Shown here: piece after piece, positions 17,502 through 26,413 of the stretch
Position numbering within the stretch: position 1 is the first letter of the stretch
How the letters are laid out: every line of letters starts with the position of its first letter
Source: a virus
Direction: 5' to 3' (one strand)
IMG/VR virus record: IMGVR_UViG_3300044846_000590
Coordinates: 1-30,161 of that record
DNA: 30,161 bases
The notes under the pieces: generated by a model
Database searches by the model: none
The model's input: the letters and a program-made list of their open reading frames with translations, nothing else
Told to the model about the DNA's origin: nothing
Made by a program: the position numbers and the translations under genes

Positions 17502-18696
17502 TGTACCGGCAACATATCCAAGTATGCACGAAGACCTTTGGTTTGTGGCTTCTTCGACAAATGTCGGGGTAACAAATTTTAAATTCGTTTACGACGTTTA
17601 TATTAACGGCGCACAGGTAAGCAGAAACAAAGTATTCCCTGCGCCAAGTGCTGAAGGTAGTTATGGCGTATTTAACGCGTCCCCAATGGTGCGCGCATAC
17701 GTTACAAACTATTTTGAACCTTCCGGTACGACGGTTTTAATGGCTTCTAACGACAAAATAAAAGTCGATTATCAAGTTCGTATTGGCGAAGAAGTAAGCG
17801 GAACGGTTACGCCTAATTTGGCTTCAGGTTCTTATTCGGCTTATAACTATTACGCGCCATTATTTGGGGATATATTCACAGAAAACGGCGAAGTACCTTT
17901 GGTATTGTCAAATTACTATGATAATTTATTAATTGAGAATTACACGGACGATTGGTTAACAGATCGTGACAATTCGGATATTACGATTGAATACGGCGAC
18001 CAATTCTTTATTACATTTTTAAAGATTACGGGCGGCGCTTATAAACTTTGGGTTCAACCAACAAACGAAGACGGAACTTTTGGAACTGCGGTTAGTGGCG
18101 CGTTGACAATGTCAGGTCAATTTAATTTATTTAATTTTCAGGCGGCTGCAATTAATGCGTGGGCGGGTTCTGAAATAATCACACAAAATACATACGGTTA
18201 CAATGTTTATATTACGCTTGGCGCAGCAACAACAAGGGTTTTACGATTCAGGCACGTATGTAACCCCAAGTACAGACAGTATAACCTTCACTTTCTCAAC
18301 AGACTTGGTGGGTACGATTCAATGGCATTCAGATTGGTCAATAAGCGAAGAAGTGAATTTCAACGTTCTTCATATAGACGCAATCCTTATCAATTATCAA
18401 ATGGTCAAATGACCAATATTGACGCATACAATAAATACAATGAAACGACGTATAACTTCGCTATTCAACACACCGATTTTTATATGTTAACTTCAGATTG
18501 GGTTAATGACCAAGATTACGCTTGGTTGGCGCAATTAGTAGCGTCGCCAATTGTTTATATGGAAGTTCAAGGTGCGTTTTTCCCTGTGACGATTAGAAAT
18601 ACAAACTACCAATATAAATACAAGGTTTCAGATAGATTATTCAATTTTGATTTAGAAGTTGAAGTTGGTAAATATTTAAACAGTCAGTACAGATAA
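17482..18696 (+). CDS. Tail structural protein (distal tail/baseplate region)
   Basis: This is a 404-residue, beta-rich protein. It starts MAITVNSVPATYPSMHEDLW and continues FVYDVYINGAQVSRNKVFP, a typical start of Bacteroidota phage tail proteins. RFRHVCNPKYRQYNLHFLNR then LGGYDSMAFRLVNKRR (about 255-290) is a conserved-looking block. It has no enzymatic motif. It lies one gene before the large tail protein and two before the tape measure, with a one-base overlap downstream, so a role in the tail tip or baseplate is likely. Confidence 0.6.
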   Translation: MAITVNSVPATYPSMHEDLWFVASSTNVGVTNFKFVYDVYINGAQVSRNKVFPAPSAEGSYGVFNASPMVRAYVTNYFEPSGTTVLMASNDKIKVDYQVRIGEEVSGTVTPNLASGSYSAYNYYAPLFGDIFTENGEVPLVLSNYYDNLLIENYTDDWLTDRDNSDITIEYGDQFFITFLKITGGAYKLWVQPTNEDGTFGTAVSGALTMSGQFNLFNFQAAAINAWAGSEIITQNTYGYNVYITLGAATTRVLRFRHVCNPKYRQYNLHFLNRLGGYDSMAFRLVNKRRSEFQRSSYRRNPYQLSNGQMTNIDAYNKYNETTYNFAIQHTDFYMLTSDWVNDQDYAWLAQLVASPIVYMEVQGAFFPVTIRNTNYQYKYKVSDRLFNFDLEVEVGKYLNSQYR

Positions 18697-20756
18697 TGAT
18701 TAGAACCGAAATATACATTGAAGATCAATTAATTGATTTATTGAAGGATATTGGAACGGATTTCACGTACACAATTGACGACGTGCGTGACTTCGGCGCT
18801 AAAAATACGTCCTTCAGTCGTACAATATCAATTCCCGCGACTGCCCGAAATAACAAAATTTTGGGTTTTGCTTTTGAATTAGGAATGGCGCACGAACACA
18901 ATATGGATTTGCCGAACGTAAATACAAACTTTACACCGTCACAGGCGGCGAAGTGCGAAGTATATATTGATAAAATACAGATATTTAAGGGCGTTATTAG
19001 AATACTTGAAATTATTACTAATAATGGTTCAACTGAATATCAATGCGCCGTATTTGGGGAATTAGGCGGTTTTATTACGGAGTTAGGAAATAAGCGTTTG
19101 GAAGATTTAGATTTTAGCGAATATAATCATACTTGGAACGTAACAACAATTCAAAATAGTTGGGATTCAATAAATGGTTCGGGTTATTATTATCCATTGG
19201 TTGACTATGGCGACGTTTCAACAAGTAAGGACGATTTTCACGTTAGTACATTCCGACCGGCTTTATATGTAAAAGAATATATTGAAAAAATATTTGAAGG
19301 AACTTCTTATTCTTTGAATTGCGACTTTTTCAATACAGACTTTTTTAAAAAGCTTATAATTCCAAACAATAGTCAGGGAATTCAAGGTACAAACGACCGA
19401 TTTATTCTTGCAACTATTGCAGCAACTAAAACAATTTTAAACAGTAACACACCAACGGCAAGGAATATAAATGTACCTTTTGATTCTACAACTTTACTTA
19501 ATTTTACGGAAAATGGAAGTAAGAGCATATTTACTTATACTGACGGTACAAAGACTGTTCGCGCGTTGGCTTCCATAACGGGAGTTTATCAAACTGATGC
19601 CGCTTCTTCAATTACTGCGACTTTATTTGTTGCAGGCGTTGCAGTTCAAACATTGTCGCAAAATACATTTTCAGCAAATAACCCTTATACATTCAATTTT
19701 GATTGGACAGGGAATATTTCAAATACAAATACAGTTTATATTAATATAAGCGTTCCGACAAGTGCCAATACTTATATTGTGATCGTGTCAAGTGCTAACT
19801 TTACTTTTACGCAATTAGCTGCGCAATTGGCTTCTGTTGCTTATAATGGTACTGTTTCAATGAATAACAATTTGCCAAAAGGTATTTTCCAAAAAGACTT
19901 CTTTTTGTCAGTTTGTAAAATGTTTAATTTATACGTTTATCAGGATAATATAAACGATAAACAAATTAATATTGCGCCTTTTATTGATTTCTATTCTGAC
20001 GCCGTTACAAATTCGTTGGATTGGTCGCAGAAATTAGATATGGATTCAACAATGTCAATTAAGCCAATGTCACAGTTGAACGCCCGTTATTATGCGTATA
20101 AATACACGCCCGATTCAGATTATTACAATGACAACTATTTGAAAAAATACGGGCAATCATACGCGGATTTTATTTATGATTCTGAATTTGACTTTGTAAA
20201 AGAAACGGCAACAACGCAAATTATTTTTGCACCGTCAGTTTTAGTTTTGCATTCAGGTCAGGATAAATACCATACAAGTATTTACAAGTTATCAAACAAT
20301 AACACGCAGGAAGATCCAATGGACTCTGTAATTCGTGTCTTAATGGCAAAGAAAATTACAGGTATTAGTTCTTGGAAAATACAGCAAGACGGCGGCGGTA
20401 CATTGGCAACGATTACTTCGTATGGTTATGCCGGACACTTAGACGATCCTGCAAACCCAACAATTGATTTAAATTTTGGCGCACCAAAGGAATTGCAATT
20501 TCCTGCGTCAACTTACCCAACAAATAACTTATTTAATACATATCATAAACCGTACATTTTAGAAATTACTGATATGGAAAGTAAATTGTTGACCTGTCGC
20601 GTTTATTTGAATGCGCTTGACATTTACAACTTAGATTTCAGTAAATACATTTGGATAAATGGGGTATTATTTAGATTGAACAAAATTGAATCTTACGACC
20701 CAACGGATTTTAGAACAACACAGGTTAATTTATTAAAAGTAATAAACACGAATTAA
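18696..20756 (+). CDS. Large tail/baseplate protein
   Basis: This is a 686-residue protein. The N-terminal block FTYTIDDVRDFGAKNTSFSR then TISIPATARNNKILGFAFE and KCEVYIDKIQIFKGVIRILE is typical of large tail proteins in Bacteroidota phages. The middle is serine/threonine-rich and beta-like, and the end contains FSKYIWINGVLFRLNKIESY. It probably builds the distal tail or baseplate hub. No peptidase or lysin motif is seen. It overlaps both neighbours by one base. Confidence 0.6.
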   Translation: MIRTEIYIEDQLIDLLKDIGTDFTYTIDDVRDFGAKNTSFSRTISIPATARNNKILGFAFELGMAHEHNMDLPNVNTNFTPSQAAKCEVYIDKIQIFKGVIRILEIITNNGSTEYQCAVFGELGGFITELGNKRLEDLDFSEYNHTWNVTTIQNSWDSINGSGYYYPLVDYGDVSTSKDDFHVSTFRPALYVKEYIEKIFEGTSYSLNCDFFNTDFFKKLIIPNNSQGIQGTNDRFILATIAATKTILNSNTPTARNINVPFDSTTLLNFTENGSKSIFTYTDGTKTVRALASITGVYQTDAASSITATLFVAGVAVQTLSQNTFSANNPYTFNFDWTGNISNTNTVYINISVPTSANTYIVIVSSANFTFTQLAAQLASVAYNGTVSMNNNLPKGIFQKDFFLSVCKMFNLYVYQDNINDKQINIAPFIDFYSDAVTNSLDWSQKLDMDSTMSIKPMSQLNARYYAYKYTPDSDYYNDNYLKKYGQSYADFIYDSEFDFVKETATTQIIFAPSVLVLHSGQDKYHTSIYKLSNNNTQEDPMDSVIRVLMAKKITGISSWKIQQDGGGTLATITSYGYAGHLDDPANPTIDLNFGAPKELQFPASTYPTNNLFNTYHKPYILEITDMESKLLTCRVYLNALDIYNLDFSKYIWINGVLFRLNKIESYDPTDFRTTQVNLLKVINTN

Positions 20757-23038
20757 TGGCAGAAGAAGTAATTGGTATAAAAATAACCACAGACGCCGCG
20801 CAGGCAACCAAAGACGTTCAGAATTTAGATAAAGCTTTTACCGATACTGACAATTCGGTTAAGAGTTTAAGAACACAATTAAGGGAAGCACAGGCGCAAG
20901 TTGGTTTAATGGCTGACAAGTTTGGTGCGACTTCAAAGGAAGCAATTGAAGCGGCAAAACGTGCGGCTGATTTAAAAGATCGTATCGGGGACGCAAAAGC
21001 ATTGACGGACGCATTTAACCCTGACGCAAAGTTCAAGGCGGTTGCTTCTTCTTTGGCAGGTGTTGCAGGTGGATTTAGTGCGCTTCAGGGTGCAATGGCT
21101 TTATTTGGCAAAGAAAATAAAGACGTTGAAGCTGCATTATTGAAAGTAAATGCTGCAATGGCATTATCACAGGGTTTGCAGGCAGTCGGCGAAAGCGTGG
21201 ATTCATTTAGACAATTAGGCGCGGTAATTAAAAGTACAACCGCATTTCAGGAATTAAATAACGCAGCAACAAAAACGGCGGCTGCGGTTCAACGTTCTTT
21301 TGGTATATCTGTTGAAACAACTTCGACAGGATTCAAGGTTTTAAAAGGTGCTATTGTTGCAACGGGAATCGGTGCATTGGTTGTTTTATTAGGCGAAGTA
21401 ATAAACAATTTTGACGCAATTTCAAATTGGATAAAAAATAGTCCTTTGGGAAGTTTGGCGAAAGGCGTTGGAAATTTAGTTGAACAATTTACAGATTTTA
21501 TTGGTGTAACAAGTGAAGCGGAACGCAATTTGAACAAATTGTCTGTTGCGAATAAAAGAGCAAATGAAGATATTGAAAGTCGTATAAAAGTATTAAAAGC
21601 GCAAGGCGGTTCAGAAAAAGAAATTTACGATTTAAGCCAACAAAGAGTTAATAATGAATTAAATACTTTACGCGAAAGCTTAAAAACAAAAGGTAAATTA
21701 ACAGAAGAAGAAGCAAAACAATTCAGGGATTTAAAAACTGAACAATTAGTTTTAACTGCTGACTTTAATAAAAAAACCGCAGACGCTAACGCAAAAGCGG
21801 CTGAAGAAGCTAAAAAGAAACGTGACGAAGCTAATAAACAAGCCATTGAAGATAAAAAGACGGCTGACAAAATGCTTTTGGATTTACAGAACGAAAAGGC
21901 ATTGGCTGAAATTGCTTCAGAAGACGACAAGGCAAAGAAGCAAGCGGAAATAAATAAAAATGCACGTATTGCTGAAATTGACGCTTTAAAAGTTGACATA
22001 AAAACAAAGAACGAATTAAAGAAGGCAACGGAAGAAGCATTTCAGTTAGAAGTAAAAGCAATTGATGACAAAATAAAAGCTGACCGCGCTGAAAAAGATA
22101 AAAAGTTTGAAGAAGAATTGCAGCAAACTTTGTCAGAAGCACGTATTGCTAAATTTAAAGAAGGCAAAGAAAAAGAAATTGCTGCATTGGACGAAGCGTT
22201 AATTGCTGAAACTAAAAAGGTTCTTGAAAACGCAGATTATACAGAAGTTCAGAAAAAAGAAATGGTTGCCGTTTTAAAAGAAAAACACGGCGCTGAACTT
22301 GCGGCAATAGACGCTAAATATCAAAAAGAAGCTGACGACAAAGAAAAAGAACGTTTGGATTCAATCATTAATAGTGAAACGTTATCTTTTGCAGCAAGAA
22401 AACAAGGTGTTGACGACGCTTTGGCTTTAAACAAAAAGCTTTATGATCAGGGTAAAATTGACGCGACTGAATATACCAAAACAGAAAAACAATTAAGCGA
22501 CGCAAGGGTTGAAATTAGCAAAAAAGAAGCTGCGGCACGTGCTGAAAATGCAGGTAAAATTAGCGCTACATTAAAAAACGTTGCCAAAGCTATTGGCGAA
22601 CAAACAGTTGCAGGTAAAGCGGCGGCAATTGCAGCAACGACTATTGATACTTATATGTCAGCGACAAGCGCATTTGCTTCTTTGGCTAAGATTCCAATTG
22701 TCGGTGTGCCTTTGGGTATTGCTGCGGCTGCGGCGGCTATTGCGGCGGGTTTAAAAAATGTTAAGTCAATCTTAGCAGTTAAAACGCCTGAAGTATCTTC
22801 GGGAACTTCTGAACCCGGTTTTGTAAGCATTCCTTCGCCCGGCGCACCGTCAACAGGTGGCGGCGGTGGCGCAATGCCGGATTTAGGCGGGGGAACGCCG
22901 GATTTAGGCGGTGGCGGCGGTGTAGGTGCAGGCGGTGGCGGTCAAACGCCAACAATTCGCGCATACGTTGTTGAACGTGACATTTCAGACGCACAAAGCC
23001 GTGACGCTGAAATTCAAAACCGCGCACGATTTGAATAA
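20756..23038 (+). CDS. Tail tape measure protein
   Basis: This is a 760-residue protein. The N-terminus IGIKITTDAAQATKDVQNLD and SVKSLRTQLREAQAQVGLM is a common tape-measure start. A hydrophobic segment lies at about 198-214 (AIVATGIGALVVLLGEVINN), long lysine/glutamate coiled coils at about 255-600, and a second hydrophobic stretch near 640-670 (VPLGIAAAAAAIAAGLKN). A glycine-rich segment follows, and the C-terminus is RAYVVERDISDAQSRDAEI. At roughly 1.5 angstrom per residue the tail would be near 110 nm, an estimate only. It is the last tail gene before the head genes. Confidence 0.85.
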   Translation: MAEEVIGIKITTDAAQATKDVQNLDKAFTDTDNSVKSLRTQLREAQAQVGLMADKFGATSKEAIEAAKRAADLKDRIGDAKALTDAFNPDAKFKAVASSLAGVAGGFSALQGAMALFGKENKDVEAALLKVNAAMALSQGLQAVGESVDSFRQLGAVIKSTTAFQELNNAATKTAAAVQRSFGISVETTSTGFKVLKGAIVATGIGALVVLLGEVINNFDAISNWIKNSPLGSLAKGVGNLVEQFTDFIGVTSEAERNLNKLSVANKRANEDIESRIKVLKAQGGSEKEIYDLSQQRVNNELNTLRESLKTKGKLTEEEAKQFRDLKTEQLVLTADFNKKTADANAKAAEEAKKKRDEANKQAIEDKKTADKMLLDLQNEKALAEIASEDDKAKKQAEINKNARIAEIDALKVDIKTKNELKKATEEAFQLEVKAIDDKIKADRAEKDKKFEEELQQTLSEARIAKFKEGKEKEIAALDEALIAETKKVLENADYTEVQKKEMVAVLKEKHGAELAAIDAKYQKEADDKEKERLDSIINSETLSFAARKQGVDDALALNKKLYDQGKIDATEYTKTEKQLSDARVEISKKEAAARAENAGKISATLKNVAKAIGEQTVAGKAAAIAATTIDTYMSATSAFASLAKIPIVGVPLGIAAAAAAIAAGLKNVKSILAVKTPEVSSGTSEPGFVSIPSPGAPSTGGGGGAMPDLGGGTPDLGGGGGVGAGGGGQTPTIRAYVVERDISDAQSRDAEIQNRARFE
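22857..22943 (+). repeat. Glycine-codon minisatellite in the tape measure gene
   Basis: GGCGGT-type codons alternate with two copies of GCCGGATTTAGGCGG (22876-22890 and 22897-22911, 21-base period), coding for PDLGGG repeats. The segment is richer in G and C than its surroundings. It links the last hydrophobic region to the conserved C-terminus. Confidence 0.7.
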
Positions 23039-23066
23039 ACGATAAATATTAAAAATTAAACTATTT

Positions 23067-23666
23067 ATGGGTATGAATACAGATTTACCAATATATATGT
23101 TGGACATAACAGAAGACATTGAAGACGATTCGCAAGTTGACTTCATTGCCTTAGTTGACCGTCCGGCAATCCAAAAGAATTGGAACGCATTTAATAAAAC
23201 ACAGAAATTTGAAATCGTTAATGAAGACCGTCGCATTATTAGTGGTGCTATTATGTTGGCTGACACTCCTATTTTTCGCAGCGATAGTACATACGGCGAT
23301 TATTACGTTGCTTTTAGCGCGGACACTATTCTTAAAATTGTACAGAAGTTTTTTAAGAAGGGTTTTCAAAGTAACGTCAATTTAATGCACGATTCAAACG
23401 CACAATTTGAAGGCGTTACATTATTTGAAAGCTTTATTTCAGACCCTTCGCGTGGCATTATGCCAATGAAAGGATTTGAAGACGCACCGGTTGGAAGTTG
23501 GTTCGGGTCAATGATTGTTGACAACGAAGAAGCGTGGCAAAAGGTTAAAAATGGCGAAATTGCCGGGTTCAGCGTCGAAGGATTATTTAACTACAAACCA
23601 CGTGAAGTAAATAAAGTTGCTTCAATGGTTGAGGAAATCCAAAAAATATTGTCACAGGTTAAGTGA
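23067..23666 (+). CDS. Prohead protease, XkdF-like (peptidase U35_2)
   Basis: This 199-residue protein matches the XkdF-like family: RRIISGAIMLADTPIFRSDS (about 55-74), YYVAFSADTILKIVQKFFKK (about 79-98), NLMHDSNAQFEGVTLFESF (about 108-126) and SWFGSMIVDNEEAWQKVKNG then EIAGFSVEGLF (about 151-181). Such proteases cut scaffold and capsid proteins during prohead maturation. It is upstream of scaffold and capsid genes, as usual. It starts 28 bases after the tape measure. An earlier Met pair (MGMN) leaves a two-residue uncertainty of start. Confidence 0.85.
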   Translation: MGMNTDLPIYMLDITEDIEDDSQVDFIALVDRPAIQKNWNAFNKTQKFEIVNEDRRIISGAIMLADTPIFRSDSTYGDYYVAFSADTILKIVQKFFKKGFQSNVNLMHDSNAQFEGVTLFESFISDPSRGIMPMKGFEDAPVGSWFGSMIVDNEEAWQKVKNGEIAGFSVEGLFNYKPREVNKVASMVEEIQKILSQVK

Positions 23667-23703
23667 TAAACATTTTATTTTTTAACTATATAATAAAAAA
23701 AGT

Positions 23704-24312
23704 ATGAACGCACAGGAAGCGATTTTAAAAATTAAGGCATTGTTTGAAGACAATGTTGCGCCTGTTGAAGTTGAAGCTGAAGTTGCACCAATGGTTGAAG
23801 AAACAAAGGTGGAAATGGCAGAATATTCTTTAATGGACGGTACTAAAGTTGAAATTTCAGCTTTAGAAATTGGCGGTTCAGTTACATTGGCAGACGGTTC
23901 AGTTGCACCAATGGGCGAACACGAATTAATGGACGGAACAGAAATTACTTTGGACGAAAACGGTATTATTATCGCGATTGAAACTAAAGTTGAAGAAGTT
24001 TTACCTGAAGTTGACACAGAAGTTGAAGCTTCAAAAGAAGAAGACAAAAAGTTAGCTGAAATGGCAGAACAATTTGAAGCAAAATTTGCTGAATTGGTTG
24101 AAGCTAAAGAAGCGGCTGAACAAAAAGTTTTGGATTTAGAAAATAAAGTTAAAGAAGGATTTGCACAGGTAGCCGACTTAATTATGGCGCTTTCAAATGT
24201 TCCAACCGCAGACCCAATTCAAAAGCCAAACGGATTTTCTGAATTTGTATCTAACAAAGATATTAAAGAAGAAAGATTGAGCAAATATAGACAAGCATTA
24301 TTAAACAATTAA
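23704..24312 (+). CDS. Scaffold-like acidic protein
   Basis: This is a 202-residue, very acidic protein. Two similar beta repeats, YSLMDGTKVEISALEIGGSV and HELMDGTEITLDENGIIIAI, are followed by a coiled coil (EEDKKLAEMAEQFEAKFAEL to about 155) and a tail with FSEFVSNKDIKEERLSKYRQ. Between the XkdF protease and the major capsid gene this is the composition and place of a scaffolding protein degraded at maturation. Some Bacteroidota phages have the repeat module fused to other head proteins. Confidence 0.7.
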   Translation: MNAQEAILKIKALFEDNVAPVEVEAEVAPMVEETKVEMAEYSLMDGTKVEISALEIGGSVTLADGSVAPMGEHELMDGTEITLDENGIIIAIETKVEEVLPEVDTEVEASKEEDKKLAEMAEQFEAKFAELVEAKEAAEQKVLDLENKVKEGFAQVADLIMALSNVPTADPIQKPNGFSEFVSNKDIKEERLSKYRQALLNN

Positions 24313-24324
24313 AATTAGATAACA

Positions 24325-25278
24325 ATGGGATTTAATGTATCAGCATTAGCAAACTACACAGAACAAAACGCAGCCTTATTGGTAACGTCTTCTGTATTAG
24401 GTGCAAAAACTGCAACTTTAATTAAAAGTGCAGGTAACGTTATGGTTGGCGTAAAGTCTTCTGAAACGATTAACATTATGGACACAGACGCAATATTTCA
24501 AAGCGGCGGAAGCTGCGGATTTACTGCTTCAGGTTCAACAACTTTCACACAAAGAACTGTGACTGTTGGAAAAATTAAAGTAAACGAAGCTTTATGTCCT
24601 AAAGATTTAGAAGCGAAGTATTTACAAAAAGCATTGCCAACAGGTTCAATGTATGATTCAGTACCTTTTGAGCAAGAGTTCGCAGACAAAAAAGCGAAAA
24701 CAATTGCTGCACAATTGGAAACTTCATTATGGCAAGGTGACACAGATTCAGTAAACGTTAACTTAAATAAGTTTGACGGTTTAGTGAAATTGATTGGCGC
24801 TGCTTCAGGTGTTGTTGCTGCTAACGCTTCAACTTTCATTTCAGGCGCACCATTAAGTTCAATTACTGCTGCTAACGTAATCAGTATTTTTGACGGTGTA
24901 TATCAAGCAATTCCTGCTAAAGTTGTTGCTGCTGACGATATGACAATTTTCTGTGGTCAGGATTTGTTCAGAACTTACACAATCGCTTTAAAAAATAGCG
25001 GTTCATTCAATTACCAAATTGATGTAAAAGCGGATAGCGAATTTGTATTACCGGGTACAACTATTAAAGTTGTTGCAGTTGCAGGTTTAAACGGTACAAA
25101 CAAAGTTTACGCTACACGTTTAAGCAACTTGTTTATTGGTACAGACTTATTGAACGAAGAAGAAAAGTTTGAAATTTTCTACGCTAAAGAAGCTGACCAA
25201 GTACGTTTCGTTTCTGAATTCAAAATGGGTGTGAATTTCGCATTCCCTGACGAAATGGTTAAGTTCGTATTGGCATAA
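24325..25278 (+). CDS. Major capsid protein
   Basis: This is a 317-residue protein. Sequence features are typical of HK97-fold capsids of Bacteroidota phages: VGVKSSETINIMDTDAIFQ, TQRTVTVGKIKVNEALCPKD, FDGVYQAIPAKVVAADDMTI and a C-terminal EADQVRFVSEFKMGVNFAFP. Position after protease and scaffold genes and before a strong terminator fits a highly expressed capsid gene. It has a smoother codon use (many GCT, GTT, TTA) than the early genes. Confidence 0.85.
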   Translation: MGFNVSALANYTEQNAALLVTSSVLGAKTATLIKSAGNVMVGVKSSETINIMDTDAIFQSGGSCGFTASGSTTFTQRTVTVGKIKVNEALCPKDLEAKYLQKALPTGSMYDSVPFEQEFADKKAKTIAAQLETSLWQGDTDSVNVNLNKFDGLVKLIGAASGVVAANASTFISGAPLSSITAANVISIFDGVYQAIPAKVVAADDMTIFCGQDLFRTYTIALKNSGSFNYQIDVKADSEFVLPGTTIKVVAVAGLNGTNKVYATRLSNLFIGTDLLNEEEKFEIFYAKEADQVRFVSEFKMGVNFAFPDEMVKFVLA

Positions 25279-25283
25279 TATTC

Positions 25284-25310
25284 GGGGGGTGAAATATCCC
25301 CCCTTTTTTT
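25284..25310 (+). terminator. Strong intrinsic terminator after the capsid gene
   Basis: GGGGGG (25284-25289), an 8-base loop and CCCCCC (25298-25303), followed by seven T (25304-25310). It begins five bases after the capsid stop. It would set the ratio of capsid to downstream transcripts. No clear promoter is visible in the 20 bases before the next gene, so the next genes depend on read-through or a hidden promoter. Confidence 0.9.
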
Positions 25311-25330
25311 AAAAAATTAAATTATTCAAA

Positions 25331-25852
25331 ATGGCGTGTGCATTAACACAGGGATATACTTTAGATTGTCGCGATAGTTTAGGCGGAATCGTTGAAGTTT
25401 ACTTTACTGAAGCTGCTAACGTTACTACAACAACTGAAGCAAGTGGTGTAATTACTGCTTTGACTAAAGCTGCGGGAAAACGTTTTTGGAAATATGCTTT
25501 GGTAAAAGATACTTCAATGTTCAATCAAACAATGAATGCGTCCGTTGCAAACGGAACTGTATTCTATGCGCAAGAACTTCAGATTATCCTTAACAAATTA
25601 CAGACCAATACAAGAAACGAATTATTGTTATTGGCTCAAAATTCTTTAGTTGCGGTTGCAAAAGATAGCAACGGAATTTATTGGTATTTAGGAAAAACAC
25701 GTGGTATTGATATGACTGCAAATGCAGCTTCAACCGGTACTGCGCAAGGTGACAGAAGTGGTTTCACTTTAACTTTCACAGGTTCAGAACCTGCTTTAGC
25801 GCCAAGTGTAACTTCAGTTGTTGCTTTAGCTTTAGAAACACCGGGTTCTTAA
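25331..25852 (+). CDS. Structural protein, tube- or connector-like
   Basis: This is a 173-residue protein. The start ACALTQGYTLDCRDSLGGIV followed by EVYFTEA is a recurrent motif (CxLTxG...CRDSxGGI) in proteins encoded next to the major capsid of Bacteroidota phages. FYAQELQIILNKLQTNTRNE and YWYLGKTRGIDMTANAAS with GDRSGFTLTFTGSEP fit a beta-barrel tail-tube-like fold. It is flanked by terminators on both sides, suggesting independent dosage. A tube-like role is my best reading; a decoration protein is possible. Confidence 0.55.
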   Translation: MACALTQGYTLDCRDSLGGIVEVYFTEAANVTTTTEASGVITALTKAAGKRFWKYALVKDTSMFNQTMNASVANGTVFYAQELQIILNKLQTNTRNELLLLAQNSLVAVAKDSNGIYWYLGKTRGIDMTANAASTGTAQGDRSGFTLTFTGSEPALAPSVTSVVALALETPGS

Positions 25853-25883
25853 CAACTTTGTTTTTCATAGGTTTATAGGTTTG

Positions 25884-25916
25884 CCGCCGTTCGTTAATTC
25901 GTTCGGCGGTTTTTTT
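25884..25916 (+). terminator. Intrinsic terminator
   Basis: CCGCCG (25884-25889) pairs with CGGCGG (25904-25909) around a 14-base loop, followed by seven T (25910-25916). It lies 31 bases after the tube-like gene. The duplicated ATAGGTTT just before it (25868-25882) was not assigned a function. Confidence 0.85.
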
Positions 25917-25926
25917 ATGTAAAAAA

Positions 25927-25944
25927 GTAAAGCCAAAACTTTAC
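25927..25944 (+). promoter_or_regulatory. Inverted repeat GTAAAG-N6-CTTTAC
   Basis: GTAAAG (25927-25932) and CTTTAC (25939-25944) form a perfect 6-bp inverted repeat just after the terminator and about 95 bases before the next gene at 26039. It may be an operator, or a small leader hairpin. TACATTTA, a weak variant of the -7 element, overlaps its right end. The rest of the interval to 26038 (about 94 bases) shows no gene. Confidence 0.35.
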
Positions 25945-26038
25945 ATTTATTCGTACGATAATGTGTTATAAAACGCACAAATTGGTACTATTTGTCCCCT
26001 ATATGCAACAAATTGCATTTCCTGCTATATATACGTAT

Positions 26039-26413
26039 ATGATTAGGTTAACAAAGGGTGCAACCCAAAGCATAATTTTAACACTAACTGAAAAACAGTT
26101 ATTAACGAACCCAAATTACTTGTTTGTTTTCACGAATAGAAGTGCAAACACGGAAATTAAGTTTGTTTTGTTAAATGCTGCGGATATTAGCCAATACAAA
26201 GACCGTTACAATGAATTTAGCATTGTGACGAATACCAACTTTGGAACTGCGTTAAATGGTCAATATGATTATCAAATTTACGAGCAAACAAGTACAAGCA
26301 ACACCAACCCGACCGGCTTAAATATGGTTGAATCAGGGATAATGGAATTGGTTGGAACGCCTTTTGAATTTACGGAATACCAAACAACAGACACTTATAA
26401 AATAAGACAATAA
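26039..26413 (+). CDS. Small structural protein of unknown role
   Basis: This 124-residue protein starts MIRLTKGATQSIILTLTEKQ (ATG 26039). The frame is open upstream to 25961, but the conserved-looking start is at the later ATG. It continues NPNYLFVFTNRSANTEIKF, YNEFSIVTNTNFGTALNGQY and DYQIYEQTSTSNTNPTGLN. Beta-rich proteins of this kind (LTLxEKxxLxNPxYLFxFxN) recur in Flavobacteria phages beside structural genes and are probably virion components. It overlaps the portal gene by one base. Confidence 0.55.
   Translation: MIRLTKGATQSIILTLTEKQLLTNPNYLFVFTNRSANTEIKFVLLNAADISQYKDRYNEFSIVTNTNFGTALNGQYDYQIYEQTSTSNTNPTGLNMVESGIMELVGTPFEFTEYQTTDTYKIRQ

Noticed and set aside
18203-18412. 69-codon + strand frame inside the 404-residue tail gene
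   Set aside because: The in-frame tail protein carries the conserved-looking CNPKYRQYNLHFLNRLGG block over the same bases; the alternative frame has no motif or independent start context.
21625-21999. Antisense frame of 124 codons in the tape measure gene
   Set aside because: It is Ser/Ala/Phe-rich in the way expected from reading the reverse strand of Lys/Glu/Ala-rich coiled-coil codons; the sense frame is clearly a tape measure. The antisense frame at 22985-23266 was rejected on similar grounds.
25876-25883. TAGGTTTG as a -7 promoter element
   Set aside because: The only TTTG upstream is 15 bases away, too close, and it lies directly in front of a terminator hairpin.
25961-26038. Upstream extension of the structural gene at 26039
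   Set aside because: The added residues are hydrophobic and unlike the family start MIxLxKxxTxxxILTLxEK; ATG 26039 is preferred.
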